Assembly: GCA_021786655.1 (NCBI GenBank)
Contig: JAJYMU010000331.1
Coordinates: forward strand, 1 to 7,222
Source of the DNA: Bacteroidota bacterium
Lineage (GTDB): Bacteria > Bacteroidota > Ignavibacteria > Ignavibacteriales > Melioribacteraceae
Length of the DNA: 7,222 nt
Direction: 5' to 3'
Part shown: positions 5,936 to 7,222 of the stretch, piece by piece
Layout: every line of letters starts with the position of its first letter
Position numbering within the stretch: the stretch's first letter is position 1
Made by a program: the position numbers and the translations under genes
The notes under the pieces: model-generated
Databases searched by the model: none
Seen by the model: the letters and a program-made list of their open reading frames with translations, nothing else
What the model was told of the DNA's origin: nothing

Positions 5936-6706
5936 TTAGACTTCCACGTTATCAGATTTCACTTTTGCCATGAAGTATTCTCTGTTCATGCGCGCAATGT
6001 TTTTGACCGAAATTCCTTTTGGGCATTCCGCTTCGCACGCATAGGTATTTGAACAAGCGCCGAATCCAAGTTCATCCATTTTCTTCACCATCGCTTCAAC
6101 ACGGTTGTATCGTTCCGTTTGTCCTTGAGGTAAAAGCGCAAACTGTGAAACCTTCGCGCTTACAAATAACATTGCAGAAGCATTTTTGCATGCCGCGACA
6201 CAAGCGCCGCAACCGATACACGAAGCCGCATCCATCGCCTCCGAAGCTATATCTTTCGGTATCTGAATTGCGTTTGCATCCGGGATACTACCGGTATTGA
6301 CTGAAATGAATCCGCCGGCTTCCATAATTCTATCCATTGCCGAACGATCGACAATTAAGTCTTTCACCAATGGAAACGCTTTCGCGCGGAACGGCTCAAC
6401 ATAAATTGTATCGCCTTCTTTGAAGTTTCTCATGTGCAATTGACAAGTTGCAATGCGCGGAATTGGTCCGTGCGGTTGACCGTTTATAACAAGTCCACAC
6501 GTTCCGCAAATTCCTTCACGGCAGTCGCTTTCAAATGCAATCGGTTCTAGACTTTTGCTTTCGAGGTCGTTGTTGATCTCATCCAGCATTTCCAGGAATG
6601 ATGAATCCGGCGATACGGCAATTTTGTATTCAGCAAAATTACCCGGCGACTTTGGACTTACCTGGCGCCATACTTTTAGAGTTAGATTTATTTTTTTCTC
6701 ATTCAT
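5936..6706 (-). CDS. sdhB: Succinate dehydrogenase / fumarate reductase iron-sulfur subunit
   Basis: This 256-residue, full-length subunit carries electrons between the flavoprotein (SdhA) and the membrane quinone site. It works in the citric acid cycle and respiratory complex II, on the cytoplasmic face of the inner membrane. The N-terminal ferredoxin-like domain binds [2Fe-2S] through Cys62, Cys67, Cys70 (CREGICGTC) and Cys88. The C-terminal domain has CIGCGACVAAC (Cys163, 166, 169, 173) and CSNTYACEAECPKG (Cys218, 224, 228), the spacing known for the [4Fe-4S] and [3Fe-4S] pair. All expected ligands are present. The ATG at 6706 overlaps the TAA of sdhA by one base, and AAGGAG (6716-6721) serves as its ribosome binding site. 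The sequence style is that of Bacteroidetes/Chlorobi SdhB, where the order is normally sdhC-sdhA-sdhB, so sdhC should lie beyond the right edge. The direction in vivo, succinate oxidation or fumarate reduction, cannot be read from the sequence. Confidence 0.97.
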   Translation of the reverse strand: MNEKKINLTLKVWRQVSPKSPGNFAEYKIAVSPDSSFLEMLDEINNDLESKSLEPIAFESDCREGICGTCGLVINGQPHGPIPRIATCQLHMRNFKEGDTIYVEPFRAKAFPLVKDLIVDRSAMDRIMEAGGFISVNTGSIPDANAIQIPKDIASEAMDAASCIGCGACVAACKNASAMLFVSAKVSQFALLPQGQTERYNRVEAMVKKMDELGFGACSNTYACEAECPKGISVKNIARMNREYFMAKVKSDNVEV

Positions 6707-7222
6707 TATTTGTAACTCCTTGTCGCTAGTTTCACACTTTCAAATTCAAGATGCTCTTTGTGCAGTTTCCACTTACCAACGTCCTGGAATTCCCACGCTG
6801 AAACGTAAGCGTAGTCATCATCATTTCTTAGCGCTTCGCCTTCTTCAGTTTGATATTCTTCTCTGAAATGACCGCCGCATGATTCATTGCGATCCGAAGC
6901 ATCGAGCGCCATCAACTCGCCAAGTTCTAGATAATCTGCAACTCTTCCGGCACGTTCAAGACATTGGTTAACATCTTTAGAATCGCCGACGACATTCACA
7001 TTTTTCCAGAACTCGTCCCGCAATTCTTGAATTTCACCCATAACTTCTTTCAAACCTTTTTTGTTGCGGGCCATTCCAACTTTATTCCACATGTATCTGC
7101 CAAGCTGTTTATGAATATCGTCAACTGTTCTTTTTCCTTTTATCGAAAGAAGTTTTGCCGTTTGATCTTCTACTTCCTTTTTCACTTTATCGAATTCCGG
7201 ATGATCAGTTTTTACACAATTG
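6706..7222 (-). CDS. sdhA: Succinate dehydrogenase / fumarate reductase flavoprotein subunit, C-terminal part (partial)
   Basis: The last 171 residues of the catalytic subunit enter from the right edge; the FAD-binding domain and the true start lie outside the window. The frame is open to 7222, and the GTG at 7185 is an internal Val, not a start. Visible are the C-terminal helical domain (from about KKEVEDQTAKLL, with IHKQLGRYMWNKVGMARN and ERAGRVADYLELGEL), then RNESCGGHFREE. The latter corresponds to the conserved RxES(R/C)GxHxR segment of this family near the active site. The product oxidises succinate to fumarate, or the reverse, and passes electrons to SdhB. It is followed immediately by sdhB with a one-base stop/start overlap, so the two are translationally coupled. 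The CGGHFREE form and the tail ending WKLHKEHLEFESVKL are typical of the Bacteroidetes/Chlorobi type. Confidence 0.95.
   Translation of the reverse strand, partial: NCVKTDHPEFDKVKKEVEDQTAKLLSIKGKRTVDDIHKQLGRYMWNKVGMARNKKGLKEVMGEIQELRDEFWKNVNVVGDSKDVNQCLERAGRVADYLELGELMALDASDRNESCGGHFREEYQTEEGEALRNDDDYAYVSAWEFQDVGKWKLHKEHLEFESVKLATRSYK

Overview
The window looks like chromosomal sequence from a member of the Ignavibacteria (Chlorobi/Bacteroidetes side of the FCB group). Three things point there. A large secreted metalloprotease ends in the YPNPFNP-type C-terminal sorting domain used by the type IX secretion system. The SdhB carries the CSNTYACEAECPKGI motif typical of Bacteroidetes/Chlorobi succinate dehydrogenases. 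Several small AT-rich lipoproteins have Bacteroidetes-style lipoboxes. The genus cannot be fixed from the sequence alone. All supported protein genes lie on the minus strand, so the window is described here from right to left, in the direction of transcription.

Right part (about 7222-5870): the C-terminal part of the succinate dehydrogenase/fumarate reductase flavoprotein (sdhA), entering from beyond the edge, overlaps by one base the complete iron-sulfur subunit gene (sdhB). A strong intrinsic terminator follows, and a second, weaker terminator-like hairpin lies about 60 bases further on. This is core respiratory metabolism and is ordinary.

Middle part (about 5800-4230): an accessory stretch. 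It holds a short putative lipoprotein that looks 3'-truncated by an in-frame TGA, an intact 132-residue lipoprotein, an overlapping 67-codon ORF that starts inside the lipoprotein stop region, and a 9-codon ORF with a near-perfect Shine-Dalgarno. The last codons of that mini-ORF form one arm of a 10-bp hairpin. The same DNA read on the plus strand is a textbook terminator preceded by two further nested helices. This roughly 350-base area is the least explained and most interesting part of the window.

Left part (about 4220-1): an 891-residue secreted reprolysin-like zinc metalloprotease (signal peptide, propeptide, catalytic domain with HEIGHLIGARHD, Ig-like region, unassigned region, T9SS sorting domain) with its own terminator. 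Downstream is an unrecognised protein with a helical N-terminal half and a very long Glu-rich acidic C-terminal half that runs off the left edge.

The lipoproteins and the protease are all predicted to act at or outside the outer membrane. Nothing in the sequence shows that they work together beyond shared strand and proximity. No tRNA, rRNA, CRISPR array, transposase or insertion sequence was found.
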